Below, in pieces: positions 6,524 through 13,801 of a stretch of 40,054 nucleotides of DNA. A program made the translations under genes and the position numbers. The notes beneath the pieces were generated by a model, which saw only the letters and a program-made list of their open reading frames with translations, was not told the origin of the DNA and ran no database searches. Positions within the stretch are counted from its first letter, which is position 1; the number at the start of each line of letters is the position of its first letter. Location of the stretch: contig PEAB01000027.1 in NCBI GenBank assembly GCA_002753395.1, positions 1 to 40,054 of the forward strand, in the 5' to 3' direction. Source of the stretch: Nitrospirae bacterium MYbinv3 (GTDB taxonomy: Bacteria > Nitrospirota > Thermodesulfovibrionia > Thermodesulfovibrionales > Magnetobacteriaceae).

Positions 6524-7032
6524 CAGCCTTAGTTCTGACGTCCCCGACTCCCATCTCAGCCGATCATGTTCTTGACGGTTTTGACTGTGGAGAGCCGACA
6601 CTGGATGAATGGCTGAAAAAGCGGGTACTCAAGAACCATACTTCAGGAGTCTCACGCTGCTTTGTTCTTTGCCACGATGCGGATGTTATTGGTTATTACA
6701 GCTTATCAGCAGGGGTAATCAGGCAGGAATTGGTCGCTAAAACAATGCGATGCAATATGTCCGAACCCCTGCCGGTTTTGCTGTTTGGTCGACTGGCGGT
6801 TGACCGGCGTTATCACAATCAGGGACTTGGTCGCGATCTGTTACGAGACGCCATGATCCGAGCCGTTACCGTCTCTGGCGATGCGGGTATATTTGCTCTT
6901 ATTGTTCATGCGTTGTCGGAACAGGCAAAGCGTTTTTATCTGCCGCGTGGATTCGTATAGTCGCAGTTGCAGTCGATGACGCTTATGATGACTTTGACAA
7001 CAGTGCGCTCCATTCTGGCTGAACCGGATTGA
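6520..7032 (+). pseudogene. tacT: GNAT acetyltransferase toxin (TacT-like) with premature TAG
   Basis: The start ATG at 6520 overlaps the antitoxin stop. The protein shows FDCGEPTLDEWLKKR near residue 25, the family signature F.c....Ld.wL, then IGYYSLSAG, LLFGRLAVDRRYHNQGLGRD with the Q-x-x-G-x-G/R acetyl-CoA loop, and AKRFYLPRGF. A TAG at 6958-6960 ends the frame there, but the next 23 codons (SQLQSMTLMMTLTTVRSILA..) continue in frame to TGA at 7032 and match the usual C-terminus, where MTLML-like strands close the fold. A single CAG-to-TAG type change explains it. Intact relatives acetylate aminoacyl-tRNA and stop translation. Loss of the last strand probably inactivates this one. Confidence 0.75.
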
Positions 7033-7157
7033 ATGACCGAACGGAGAAAACCTATGAACTTGCAAAGAAACACAGTGTTCAAAAGATTGCCTAATGATAC
7101 ATCGTCTGATACCGCATTATAATTTACCGCATACTCAAGTACTCAAGAAGTTGCTTG

Positions 7158-7551
7158 GGTGCATAAGAACCACCATGACCTTACGGACACAACAAGCAAT
7201 GAAAGTCCTTGATTATGTAGGTTATTTTTAGACTTTCATATAAAAGTCATGGGAGTTTAATGGGGTCAAGAGGGCAGGCCCCCTTGGGGGGGGCTGAGGG
7301 GTAATGCTGTTGACTTAAGCATTAATATGTATGCACATGGGCGATATTTTAAGCAGCCACTCCTGACATTTACAGGGTCAAGGGAACAAGCTCCCTTGTG
7401 GGAGAGTCTAAGGGAGGGCAAAGCCCTCCTTTTTTCATCTTCACAACCTTAAGTCAACAACATTAGATCTGAGAGGAGGGGTTGCGAACCCCTGCGACAG
7501 TGGGCAGAGCCTCTCCTTCTTTGACAAAACCCACGACTTTCTTATGCGCCC
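7158..7551. mobile_element. Composite miniature element (family 1 carrying family 2)
   Basis: The left end GGTGCATAAGAAC and right end CTTATGCGCCC are inverted family-1 ends. The 10-bp direct repeat AGTTGCTTGG lies on both sides (7149-7158 and 7552-7561, sharing one base with the element end), consistent with a 9-10 bp target duplication. Inside are an 83-bp block (7161-7244) also found inverted at 25490-25572, a family-2 element (7302-7465), and GC-rich hairpins including GGGGTTGCGAACCCC. No protein is encoded. Confidence 0.75.
7302..7465. mobile_element. Nested miniature element, family 2
   Basis: The ends TAATGCTGTTGACTTAAG and CTTAAGTCAACAACATTA differ by one base. The flanks GGGCTGAGGGG and GATCTGAGAGG look like decayed copies of an 11-bp duplication with consensus GGTCTGAGGGG, the same site used by the copy at 34363. 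Confidence 0.75.
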
Positions 7552-7568
7552 AGTTGCTTGGAGTTGCT

Positions 7569-7598
7569 TTGCGTTTTTTTGTATCACCATTATATAAT
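7569..7598 (+). promoter_or_regulatory. Probable sigma-70-type promoter
   Basis: TTGCGT at 7569-7574 and TATAAT at 7593-7598 are separated by 18 bases, 18 bases upstream of the ATG at 7617, with GGAGG in between. Confidence 0.55.
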
Positions 7599-7616
7599 GG
7601 ATTATGGAGGTTGCTC

Positions 7617-7853
7617 ATGAAAGCCACTCTTATATTTGATACACACGCATATGTGAAGAAGCTAAAGTCCGTTGGCTTTACGGAGGAACAGGCTGAGGTA
7701 CAGGCAGAGGCCATGTCCAGCTTGATAGAAGAGGGCTTGGCCACAAAGCGGGATTTGAGGGAGCTTGAGCTTCGACTCTCTATCAGATTAGGCACTATTA
7801 TGACAGCAGGTGTCGCAGCCATAGCCGTATTAATGAAACTTTTCACACACTGA
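7617..7853 (+). CDS. Small coiled-coil membrane protein, DUF1640-like
   Basis: 78 residues. The start at 7617 was chosen because of GGAGG seven bases upstream and the good promoter; the open frame extends further upstream into the repeat. The N-terminal half (FDTHAYVKKLKSVGFTEEQA, then EVQAEAMSSLIEE) and the helical LATKRDLRELELRLSIRL match the DUF1640/CCDC90-like pattern, where a long amphipathic helix is followed by a C-terminal transmembrane helix (here TIMTAGVAAIAVLMKLF). Many bacterial copies occur as short stand-alone genes of unknown role. The protein probably sits in the inner membrane as an oligomer. It stands alone between a repeat block and the convergent methyltransferase gene. 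Confidence 0.7.
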   Translation: MKATLIFDTHAYVKKLKSVGFTEEQAEVQAEAMSSLIEEGLATKRDLRELELRLSIRLGTIMTAGVAAIAVLMKLFTH

Positions 7854-7890
7854 TCTCCAGAGGATTTCCCTTAAAGTGAAGTAAATAGTA

Positions 7891-7907
7891 GGGGCTTCTT
7901 AGGCCCC
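7891..7907. terminator. Hairpin between convergent genes
   Basis: The stem GGGGC/GCCCC with a 7-base loop lies between the DUF1640-like gene and the 3' end of the methyltransferase. There is no strong T-run on either side, so termination is uncertain. Confidence 0.35.
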
Positions 7908-7920
7908 AATTAAGCGATAC

Positions 7921-8667
7921 TCATTTACTTGTATAGACGTCTGCAACCTCTGTATTTTCGTTCTTAGTTCTTTCGTTTCTGCTGGTTCTGAGGATACTTG
8001 ATTCTCTAAAACCTGCTCTTAAAAACTCGTCAAGAAAGGCACCGCCTTTCACAGCACCGGCGATTCAGGCAATCCAGTTCTTTATATCGCATACAGCCGT
8101 AGACTTTGCTGTCTCCTTCAGGATGATCTCGGAGGCGTAAACGGTACCGCCAGGGCGTAGGATGCGATACATCTCCTTAAAGATGGCTTCACGATTTGGG
8201 TTGAGGTTAAAGATACCATTTGCCAGGACAACGTCTGCGCTGCTGTCATTTAGTTCTATTTGGTCTACACCGCCCTGGTGAAACTGAACGTTTCCAACTC
8301 CGGTCTCTTGAGCTGCCATTACAGCACAGTCAACCATATCACTGCTAAAGTCGATGCCTATAACCTTTCCATTTACTCCTGTCTTAAGTGCCGCAATTAT
8401 AGTATCAAGACCAGCCCCGCATCCAACATCGACAACAACTGCCCCCTCAGGGATATCGGCAAACACAGATACATTAGAGACCCCAGCAAAAGAATCCAAT
8501 GCCCTCTTTGAAATCTTATCAAGCAACTCAGCGCTGTAACCAACGCTTTCAGCAAACGCCCTTCCTACAGGAAACGGATGCTTGTCTCTTGGGTTTACTG
8601 CAACGTTAGAGTACGCTTCACTAACCATCTTTTGCAAGTCACCGGCGTCATATCCTTTCTGTGACAT
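7921..8667 (-). CDS. Arsenic-methyltransferase-like SAM methyltransferase, probable selenoprotein (Sec201)
   Basis: The start at 8667 is fixed by AAGGAGG six bases upstream. The fold is a class I SAM methyltransferase: VVVDVGCGAGLDTII binds SAM near residue 75, IGIDFSSDMVD is the acidic loop, and VVLANGIFNLNP then YRILRPGGTVYASEI follow. The first frame ends at TGA 8065-8067 just after DIKNWIA, too early for the family. Reading TGA as selenocysteine continues for 47 codons with IAGAVKGGAFLDEFLRAGF and a basic RNERTK end, exactly what the family has after its conserved Cys (pattern W..C(I/L)(A/G)GA). In ArsM that Cys binds arsenic. The stem-loop at 8034-8050 fits a bacterial SECIS. The total is about 248 residues with Sec at 201. 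The divergent ArsR-type gene supports a metalloid role. It could alternatively be a nonsense mutation, but the intact tail argues against that. Confidence 0.8.
8034..8050 (-). promoter_or_regulatory. Candidate bacterial SECIS hairpin
   Basis: On the mRNA strand GAAAGGC-GGT-GCCTTTC forms a perfect 7-bp stem with a GGU loop. The loop begins 22 bases after the TGA. Bacterial SECIS elements sit immediately 3' of the UGA inside the coding region with a G/U-bearing apical loop about 16-37 bases away, as in E. coli fdhF, so position and loop agree. Confidence 0.65.
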
Positions 8668-8706
8668 AATGATCCTCCTTTTAAACATACATAGAAACTA
8701 TAATAA

Positions 8707-8886
8707 GGGTGGATAAGAATATCATGGGTTTTAGAAATAGAAGGGAGGGCTTTGCCTACTGTCGCAGGGGTTCGCAACCCCCTCCCTCAGACCCACCCAC
8801 AAGGGAAGGGGTGAGGCACCCCGGCCACAAAGAAGTCCTCTTGACCCCGTAAAAAATCTTCGTATCCGTGAATTTCTAATGCACCC
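8707..8886. mobile_element. Miniature element, family 1, between the methyltransferase and arsR-like genes
   Basis: The left end GGGTGGATAAGAATATCATGGG and right end GAATTTCTAATGCACCC are inverted family-1 ends. The heptamer ATAATAA flanks both sides (8700-8706 and 8888-8894). The interior holds the hairpins GGGGTTCGCAACCCC and AGGGGTGAGGCACCCC. It separates the two divergent genes and may have displaced a shared control region. Confidence 0.65.
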
Positions 8887-8946
8887 GATAATAAAATATT
8901 ATACAAACATTTATGTAAAATAGTTTAAAATTGTCATTACTGAAAA

Positions 8947-9267
8947 ATGAAGACTATAGAACAGAAGATAGAGCTGTTAAGGGTAATAGCTAATCCTGTG
9001 AGGATTAAAATTCTTATGGAACTTGGTAGTGGTATCAGGTGTGCAGGTGATTTTTTGAAGTTACTCGACCTAAGCCAGCCTAATATTTCACAGCACCTCT
9101 CTGTGCTTAGAAACCATAAGATCGTTGATTATTACATGGATCATAAACAGAGGTGCTATTTTGTAACTGAACCTATGGTCTCTGAGGTTATTGAATTACT
9201 CAATAAAGACTTCCCGGAAACAACTCCAAGGCCAGGATTGTGTGAGATCCACAGCAATTCTCAATGA
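8947..9267 (+). CDS. ArsR/SmtB-family transcriptional regulator
   Basis: 106 residues forming a winged helix: IELLRVIANPVRIKILMEL, then FLKLLDLSQPNISQHLSVLR (recognition helix) and a wing IVDYYMDHKQRCYFV. Members repress metal- or metalloid-resistance genes and release DNA on binding the inducer. The usual CxC on helix 3 is reduced to a single Cys (GIRCAGDF), with further Cys in the wing and near the C-terminus (GLC), so the inducer site differs from the classical arsenite site. It is divergent from the methyltransferase gene, the likely target. The last six codons lie inside a miniature element; before its insertion the protein ended CEIQE-stop. No clear Shine-Dalgarno is present. Confidence 0.85.
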   Translation: MKTIEQKIELLRVIANPVRIKILMELGSGIRCAGDFLKLLDLSQPNISQHLSVLRNHKIVDYYMDHKQRCYFVTEPMVSEVIELLNKDFPETTPRPGLCEIHSNSQ

Positions 9268-9386
9268 ATTTGCCGAATGGCTTTTTACAACAGTTTTGCT
9301 GTGGGTATAAAATGTTTTTTTCGTAATGATCTTACAACAGATTGCTTAGATATCAATAGGTTATATGTGTTTTTAGTGAGAACCGC
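9252..9386. mobile_element. Miniature element, family 3, copy 2, inserted in the 3' end of the arsR-like gene
   Basis: The near-terminal inverted repeats are GCAATTCTCAATGA and TTAGTGAGAACCGC. The 11-bp direct repeat TGTGAGATCCA stands at 9241-9251 and 9387-9397. Deleting the insertion plus one repeat restores a simple arsR end (TGT GAG ATC CAA GAA TAA). The interior matches 3059-3193. Confidence 0.8.
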
Positions 9387-9506
9387 TGTGAGATCCAAGA
9401 ATAAATTGACAAAGACAGCATAATATGTGTATTATCTGGTGAGTTGCCTTGTATAAGGAGGCTGTAAAATAGAGTTATCTAATGAAACGTTAGAAAGGGT
9501 TTAGAA

Positions 9507-10223
9507 ATGAGACAAATCAGGCAAACGTATTATGTATTGAGTATTGCAATCTTGTTATTACTGCTATATGCAAATAGTTCATGTACAAAGAAGGAGGAGC
9601 CAAAGCAAGAGGTACCCCTAAGTACACAGCAACTCTTAGAAAGCACTAAAGAATTAAAGACAGCACAAAACGTGCCTACTGAGAACAACAAAGCGGATAG
9701 CAAGGAAACGCAGCATAAGAGCAAGGAAACGGAAAGCAAAGAAAGTCAGGTTAGTAATAGTTCACCACATAAAACTGAGGGAGCAAGCAGCCACAGCAGC
9801 AGTGACGATATACATCAGAAGGCGGAGAACGTTCATAAAAGCGAAAGCGGAGAGACCCGTCATACTGCTGAGATAGTCGTTCCTGATAGCGTTAAGGGCA
9901 AGTGGGAGTCGGTTAAGCTGACTATTACCGATAAGCAGACCAAGAAGAGTCAGGCTGTAAACGTTAAGCTTGGTTCTGAGTACAAGGTGCATGGTTCTAA
10001 GTTAACGATAAAGGTAGGGGACTTTTTGCCAGATTTTAAGATGGATGCCCTTACTATAACCTCTATGTCTAACGAGACGAAAAATCCAGCTGTCATCGTT
10101 ACAGTCAAGGAGGAGGATAAGGAGATTTTTAAGGGATGGCTTTACTCGAAGTACCCTGAGATACACCCTTTTGAGCATGACAGATACGGCGTAATCCTCA
10201 TGGAGGGGATTAAAACGAATTAG
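9507..10223 (+). CDS. DUF2155-domain lipoprotein
   Basis: 238 residues. An N-terminal hydrophobic helix (VLSIAILLLLLYA) is followed by NSSCTKKEEP. The Cys near residue 26 fits a lipoprotein signal peptidase site loosely, since the lipobox residues (NSSC) are atypical. A low-complexity linker rich in Glu, Ser, Lys and His covers roughly residues 30-125. The C-terminal part from IVVPDSVKGKWESVKLTI contains VGDFLPDFKM, NPAVIVTV and IFKGWLYSKYPEIHPFEHDR, which matches DUF2155 as I know it from proteobacterial periplasmic proteins. The function is unknown. It lies 23 bases upstream of purD in the same direction and is probably co-transcribed. Confidence 0.75.
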   Translation: MRQIRQTYYVLSIAILLLLLYANSSCTKKEEPKQEVPLSTQQLLESTKELKTAQNVPTENNKADSKETQHKSKETESKESQVSNSSPHKTEGASSHSSSDDIHQKAENVHKSESGETRHTAEIVVPDSVKGKWESVKLTITDKQTKKSQAVNVKLGSEYKVHGSKLTIKVGDFLPDFKMDALTITSMSNETKNPAVIVTVKEEDKEIFKGWLYSKYPEIHPFEHDRYGVILMEGIKTN

Positions 10224-10246
10224 CCAACAGGTAAGGTGTAAAGGTT

Positions 10247-11539
10247 ATGAAGATACTCGTAATAGGTGGCGGCGGCAGGGAACATGCCATTGTATGGGCG
10301 CTTTCAAAGTGCAGGCGCGTTGATAAGCTCTACTGTAGTCCTGGCAATGCCGGTATTGCTGAGCTGGCCAGTTGTCTGGATATCAAGGCAGATGACATAA
10401 AGGCGCTTGTGGATTTCGCTAAGTACGAATGGATAGATTATACCATTGTAGGACCTGAGGTACCATTGGTTGCTGGCATAGTGGATGAGTTTAACAGGGA
10501 TGGGCTGAAGATAATAGGCCCAGGGCAGCAGGCAGCCAGATTAGAAGGTAGCAAGGTCTTTGCGAAGGATTTTATGAAGCGATATGGGATTCCTTCAGCC
10601 AAATACAAGGTGTTTACATCTTACATACATGCAGAGGAGTATGTCAGGATCGTGGGCACGCCTGTAGTTATTAAGGCTGACGGTCTTGCTGCGGGCAAGG
10701 GTGTTATTGTGGCTTGGTCGGTGGATGACGCCATAGAGGCTCTAAAACTCATTATGAAGGAGAAGGCCTTTGGTCATGCCGGAGACAGGGTGGTGGTTGA
10801 AGAGTACATAGAGGGTCAAGAGGCCTCTTTTATGGTCTTTACCGATGGAGAGCATGTGGTTCCAATGGTGAGTGCGCAGGACTACAAGCGGGCCTTGGAC
10901 GGCGACAGAGGGCCAAACACCGGAGGCATGGGGGCCTATACACCAGCCTCAGTCATCAGCAGCTCTATGTATCAAGTTGTAATGGACAAGGTAATAACCC
11001 CCGTGATACATGCCTTGCGCAAGGAAGGTATCTTATATAAGGGGATACTATATGCGGGGTTGATGATAAAGGACTATATCCCCTATGTCTTGGAGTTTAA
11101 CTGCCGGCTTGGTGACCCTGAGGCTCAGGCGGTACTAATGCGGTTGGAGACAGATCTGCTGGATATCATGATAGCCATACACAATCAAACGCTTGACAAG
11201 TTGGACGTCAGGTGGCGGCCTGGGGCGTCTATGACCCTTGTGGTTGCATCAGAGGGCTATCCGGGGAGTTTCAAGAAGGGCTTACCCATAAGCGGTCTAG
11301 AGAAATTAAAGGCAAGCAGCGACCTTTACGTTTTCCACAGCGGCACTGACTACGATAGCAACAACGTTGTTACCACATCAGGCAGGGTGCTCTCAGTTAC
11401 AGCAGCCGGACCAACCCTAAATGCTGCTTGTCAGATGGTCTACGACAACGTAAAGAACATCCACTTTGACGGCATGTTCTATCGCCGTGACATAGGGGCA
11501 TCACCTACTAACCTGAGCGCTTCCTGTGCCTCTTTGTAG
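10247..11539 (+). CDS. purD: Phosphoribosylamine-glycine ligase
   Basis: 430 residues. It catalyses ATP-dependent joining of glycine to 5-phosphoribosylamine, the second step of purine synthesis, in the cytoplasm. The N-domain starts MKILVIGGGGREHAIVWAL and continues with YCSPGNAGI and IVGPEVPLVAGIVDEF. The ATP-grasp part has VVIKADGLAAGKGVIVA, VVEEYIEGQEASFMVFTDG and DGDRGPNTGGMGAYTP, and the metal-binding EFNCRLGDPEAQ is present. The C-terminal part ends at YRRDIG, where the family usually stops. The last 13 codons (ASPTNLSASCASL) are an extension created by overlap with the 3' end of the convergent TPR gene (61 bp). Length is otherwise normal. Confidence 0.97.
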   Translation: MKILVIGGGGREHAIVWALSKCRRVDKLYCSPGNAGIAELASCLDIKADDIKALVDFAKYEWIDYTIVGPEVPLVAGIVDEFNRDGLKIIGPGQQAARLEGSKVFAKDFMKRYGIPSAKYKVFTSYIHAEEYVRIVGTPVVIKADGLAAGKGVIVAWSVDDAIEALKLIMKEKAFGHAGDRVVVEEYIEGQEASFMVFTDGEHVVPMVSAQDYKRALDGDRGPNTGGMGAYTPASVISSSMYQVVMDKVITPVIHALRKEGILYKGILYAGLMIKDYIPYVLEFNCRLGDPEAQAVLMRLETDLLDIMIAIHNQTLDKLDVRWRPGASMTLVVASEGYPGSFKKGLPISGLEKLKASSDLYVFHSGTDYDSNNVVTTSGRVLSVTAAGPTLNAACQMVYDNVKNIHFDGMFYRRDIGASPTNLSASCASL

Positions 11540-13122
11540 TCTGGTTTAAGCGACAGCGCCTTGAAGTAGAACTCTTTTGCTTTCGTGTAATCCATTTTAT
11601 ATTCGTATGACAGCCCAAGGTAGTAGTAGGCGGCAACTAAGTAGGGGTCATGTCTTATGGCCTGTTGGTAGTGGTCGATGGCTTTGTTGTAGTTGGCCTT
11701 TAGGATATAGACGTTGCCGAGATTCAACTGTGCCAAGGCGTAATCAGACCTTATTGAGATGGCTCTTAAGAACTGCACCATAGCCTCGTCATATCGCCTT
11801 ACCTTAAAAAGAGCGGTACCGTAGTTGTTGTGGGCCAGGTAGTTGTCTTGAGTTACCTTTGCGGCATGTCCAAAGACCTCTATATCGTTCTTCCAGCAGC
11901 CGATCTCCCTCCACGTTACAGAGATAAAGACTACCAACACAACTGCGACAGATGTAACCAACAAAGTTCTCAATGCCGGCCATCTTAAGATGGTGTCCGC
12001 TATCCCCCACGCTATGATCACGTAAAGGCCAATAAACGATATATACGAGTATCTATCTGCCATCGCCTGACCACCTGATTGGATGATCCCGATGTTTGGC
12101 AACAGGGTGCAGAGAAACCAGAACCAGCCGGTTATAAGGTAAGGGAGCCTCCTGCCATACCATAACACTAAAACGGTTAGCATGACCAAGACCGCGGTGG
12201 AGAAGATGACCTGAGTCGTGTCAAAGCTGCTGGGAAATGGATAATAAATAGCCAGATTGGAGGGCCACAGGAGTTTCCCTATGTATTGAACATAGGAGAT
12301 TAGGCTGTTGTACACCCTGTACTTAAGGGCCAGGGTTTCTAAGGACATGGTGGTGCCGCCTGTTTTCTGAGAGATATAGGTCAACACGCTTATAAACATG
12401 GAAAAGCACAACAGCGGCAATTTCTCCAGCAGCAAGGCAAAAGCCCTCCTGTAAGAGTCAATCCGCTTCAATGGCCACCAATCAAGGAGTAAAAGGGCAG
12501 CTGGGATGGTTACGAAGGTAGGCTTGGCCATATAGCCGCAAAAAGCAACTATTAACAGGACGGCATACCTATTCAGCGAGGTCTTTTTCACGTACCAGCT
12601 ATAGACCCATATAGTTAGAAACCACCACAGTCCAAGGAGTAGGTTTTTCCTCTCAGCGGCCCACGCCACAGACTCAACGGCAAGGGGATGCAGCGAAAAC
12701 AGGGATGCCACAATCAGAGACGGCCACTTCTGACCAGTTACACGGGTTAAAGCAAGAAACAGTACAACGGTATTGATGGTATGAAAGAGTGTGTTGGTCA
12801 GGTGATGTCCCCAGGGATTTAGACCGTATATCTGACAGTCGATCATGTGGGAGATCCATGTGAGGGGCATCCAGTATATCCCGTTGGTTTCAGTAAATGC
12901 CCACTTGAGGCCTTTAAGCGAAAGTCCGTTCTTTACACCATCGTTTCCCGTGATGTGCCAGCCGTCGTCATAAGAGACAAACGTGTGCCCAAGTGTCTGC
13001 CAGTACATGCCAAAGGCTATAGCAGCAACCAGGAAAATCAAGGCATAAGGAGTCCTTTCGTTTACTAAAAAGCAAGCGCTGCGCCTATAAAGAGAGGTAT
13101 TGCGGCCATCTGGTAATCGCAC
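11479..13122 (-). CDS. Polytopic membrane protein with C-terminal TPR, GT-C glycosyltransferase-like
   Basis: 547 residues. About ten hydrophobic segments occupy residues 25-400. After the first comes a loop HTFVSYDDGWHITGN with an acidic pair in the position where GT-C glycosyltransferases carry their metal or lipid-phosphate-binding residues; SLHPLAVESVAWAAERKNLL is another family landmark. The last 130 residues are three to four tetratricopeptide repeats (e.g. ALAQLNLGNVYILKANYNKA). The layout resembles the TMTC/TPR O-glycosyltransferase-like proteins common in Nitrospirota and deltaproteobacteria. A role in cell-envelope protein or polysaccharide glycosylation is inferred. The GTG start follows the stop of the upstream gene directly, so the two are coupled. 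The 3' end overlaps purD. Confidence 0.75.
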   Translation of the reverse strand: MRLPDGRNTSLYRRSACFLVNERTPYALIFLVAAIAFGMYWQTLGHTFVSYDDGWHITGNDGVKNGLSLKGLKWAFTETNGIYWMPLTWISHMIDCQIYGLNPWGHHLTNTLFHTINTVVLFLALTRVTGQKWPSLIVASLFSLHPLAVESVAWAAERKNLLLGLWWFLTIWVYSWYVKKTSLNRYAVLLIVAFCGYMAKPTFVTIPAALLLLDWWPLKRIDSYRRAFALLLEKLPLLCFSMFISVLTYISQKTGGTTMSLETLALKYRVYNSLISYVQYIGKLLWPSNLAIYYPFPSSFDTTQVIFSTAVLVMLTVLVLWYGRRLPYLITGWFWFLCTLLPNIGIIQSGGQAMADRYSYISFIGLYVIIAWGIADTILRWPALRTLLVTSVAVVLVVFISVTWREIGCWKNDIEVFGHAAKVTQDNYLAHNNYGTALFKVRRYDEAMVQFLRAISIRSDYALAQLNLGNVYILKANYNKAIDHYQQAIRHDPYLVAAYYYLGLSYEYKMDYTKAKEFYFKALSLKPDYKEAQEALRLVGDAPMSRR

Positions 13123-13530
13123 TTAATCCGTGCCTGTGAGCTTTTTTATAAACCTCTCGGCGGCCTTCATCTCATCTTTGACCGTGTCCACGTGGGTTAA
13201 CAGACCTCTGTAATATCCTGCAATATGAAGTGAGTCATAGAGTCTGTCAAGCTCTCTAACGAGCTTGCCATTGTTTACCGACAGGTACTTCTGTATGGCT
13301 GCCATAAAGCCTTCTACCGACTTTGGCATCTCTTTTCTGGTAACGCCTTTTTTGGACAGAGCCTCTTTGATCGCTTCTAACACGGCAAGATAGGCCGTTC
13401 CAAATGCCTCCCTCACTGACTTTACATCCAAGTAGATGTGGTCATCAATTACAGCGTTCTTTAGTATCTCCCTTGCGTTTTCCAGATACCGGACTGCCTC
13501 GCCTTCCTTTACCATCAATTTTTTTGGCAT
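13123..13530 (-). CDS. Small all-helical protein, DUF5618/HEPN-like
   Basis: 135 residues, predicted all alpha. It begins KEGEAVRYLENAREILKNAV, continues with VREAFGTAYLAVLEAIKEAL and ends with LHIAGYYRGLLTHVDTVKDE. Residue pattern and length recall the DUF5618 family, which resembles HEPN-type four-helix proteins, though the RxxxxH motif of nuclease HEPN domains is not evident. It is immediately upstream of, and touching, the membrane TPR gene, so the two form a small operon. Function unknown. Moderately sure of the family, not of the role. Confidence 0.6.
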   Translation of the reverse strand: MPKKLMVKEGEAVRYLENAREILKNAVIDDHIYLDVKSVREAFGTAYLAVLEAIKEALSKKGVTRKEMPKSVEGFMAAIQKYLSVNNGKLVRELDRLYDSLHIAGYYRGLLTHVDTVKDEMKAAERFIKKLTGTD

Positions 13531-13671
13531 CTATAGATCTCCCTTTCACAACTCAAAATTACATATTGCTAACATCCCTGCTTTAAGATTATTATATTAA
13601 GATTAACTACTGTAAATCAATATATACAAAATGTGTGTATATAAAATTAATGGGAACAGAGACATATTTTA

Positions 13672-13786
13672 ATGGGGTCAAGGGGACCAGTCCCCTTGCG
13701 GAGGGGTCTGAGGGGAGGGGTTGCGAACCCCTGCGACACTGGGCAGAGCCTCCCCTTCTTTGACAAAACCTACGAGTTTCTTATGA
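13672..13786. repeat. Family-1 repeat, right half, in front of cheR
   Basis: It contains the hairpins AAGGGGACCAGTCCCCTT and GGGGTTGCGAACCCC and the family-1 end TTTCTTATGAACC. The left end is missing. It stops about 15 bases before the cheR-like start and carries TTGACA 16 bases upstream of TATGAA, a possible outward promoter. The rest of 13531-13801 holds no gene. Confidence 0.7.
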
Positions 13787-13801
13787 ACCTGTCTACACAC
13801 C

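Noticed and set aside
7255-7550. Repeated GC-rich hairpins as a CRISPR array
   Set aside because: The copies are far apart, of unequal length and internally palindromic, with no regular spacers; inverted ends and target duplications show they are miniature mobile elements.
8595-8777. Small minus-strand open frame starting MRTPATVGKALPS
   Set aside because: It is read from the family-1 repeat; near-identical short frames (RTPATVG..) occur in other repeat copies, so it is not a gene.
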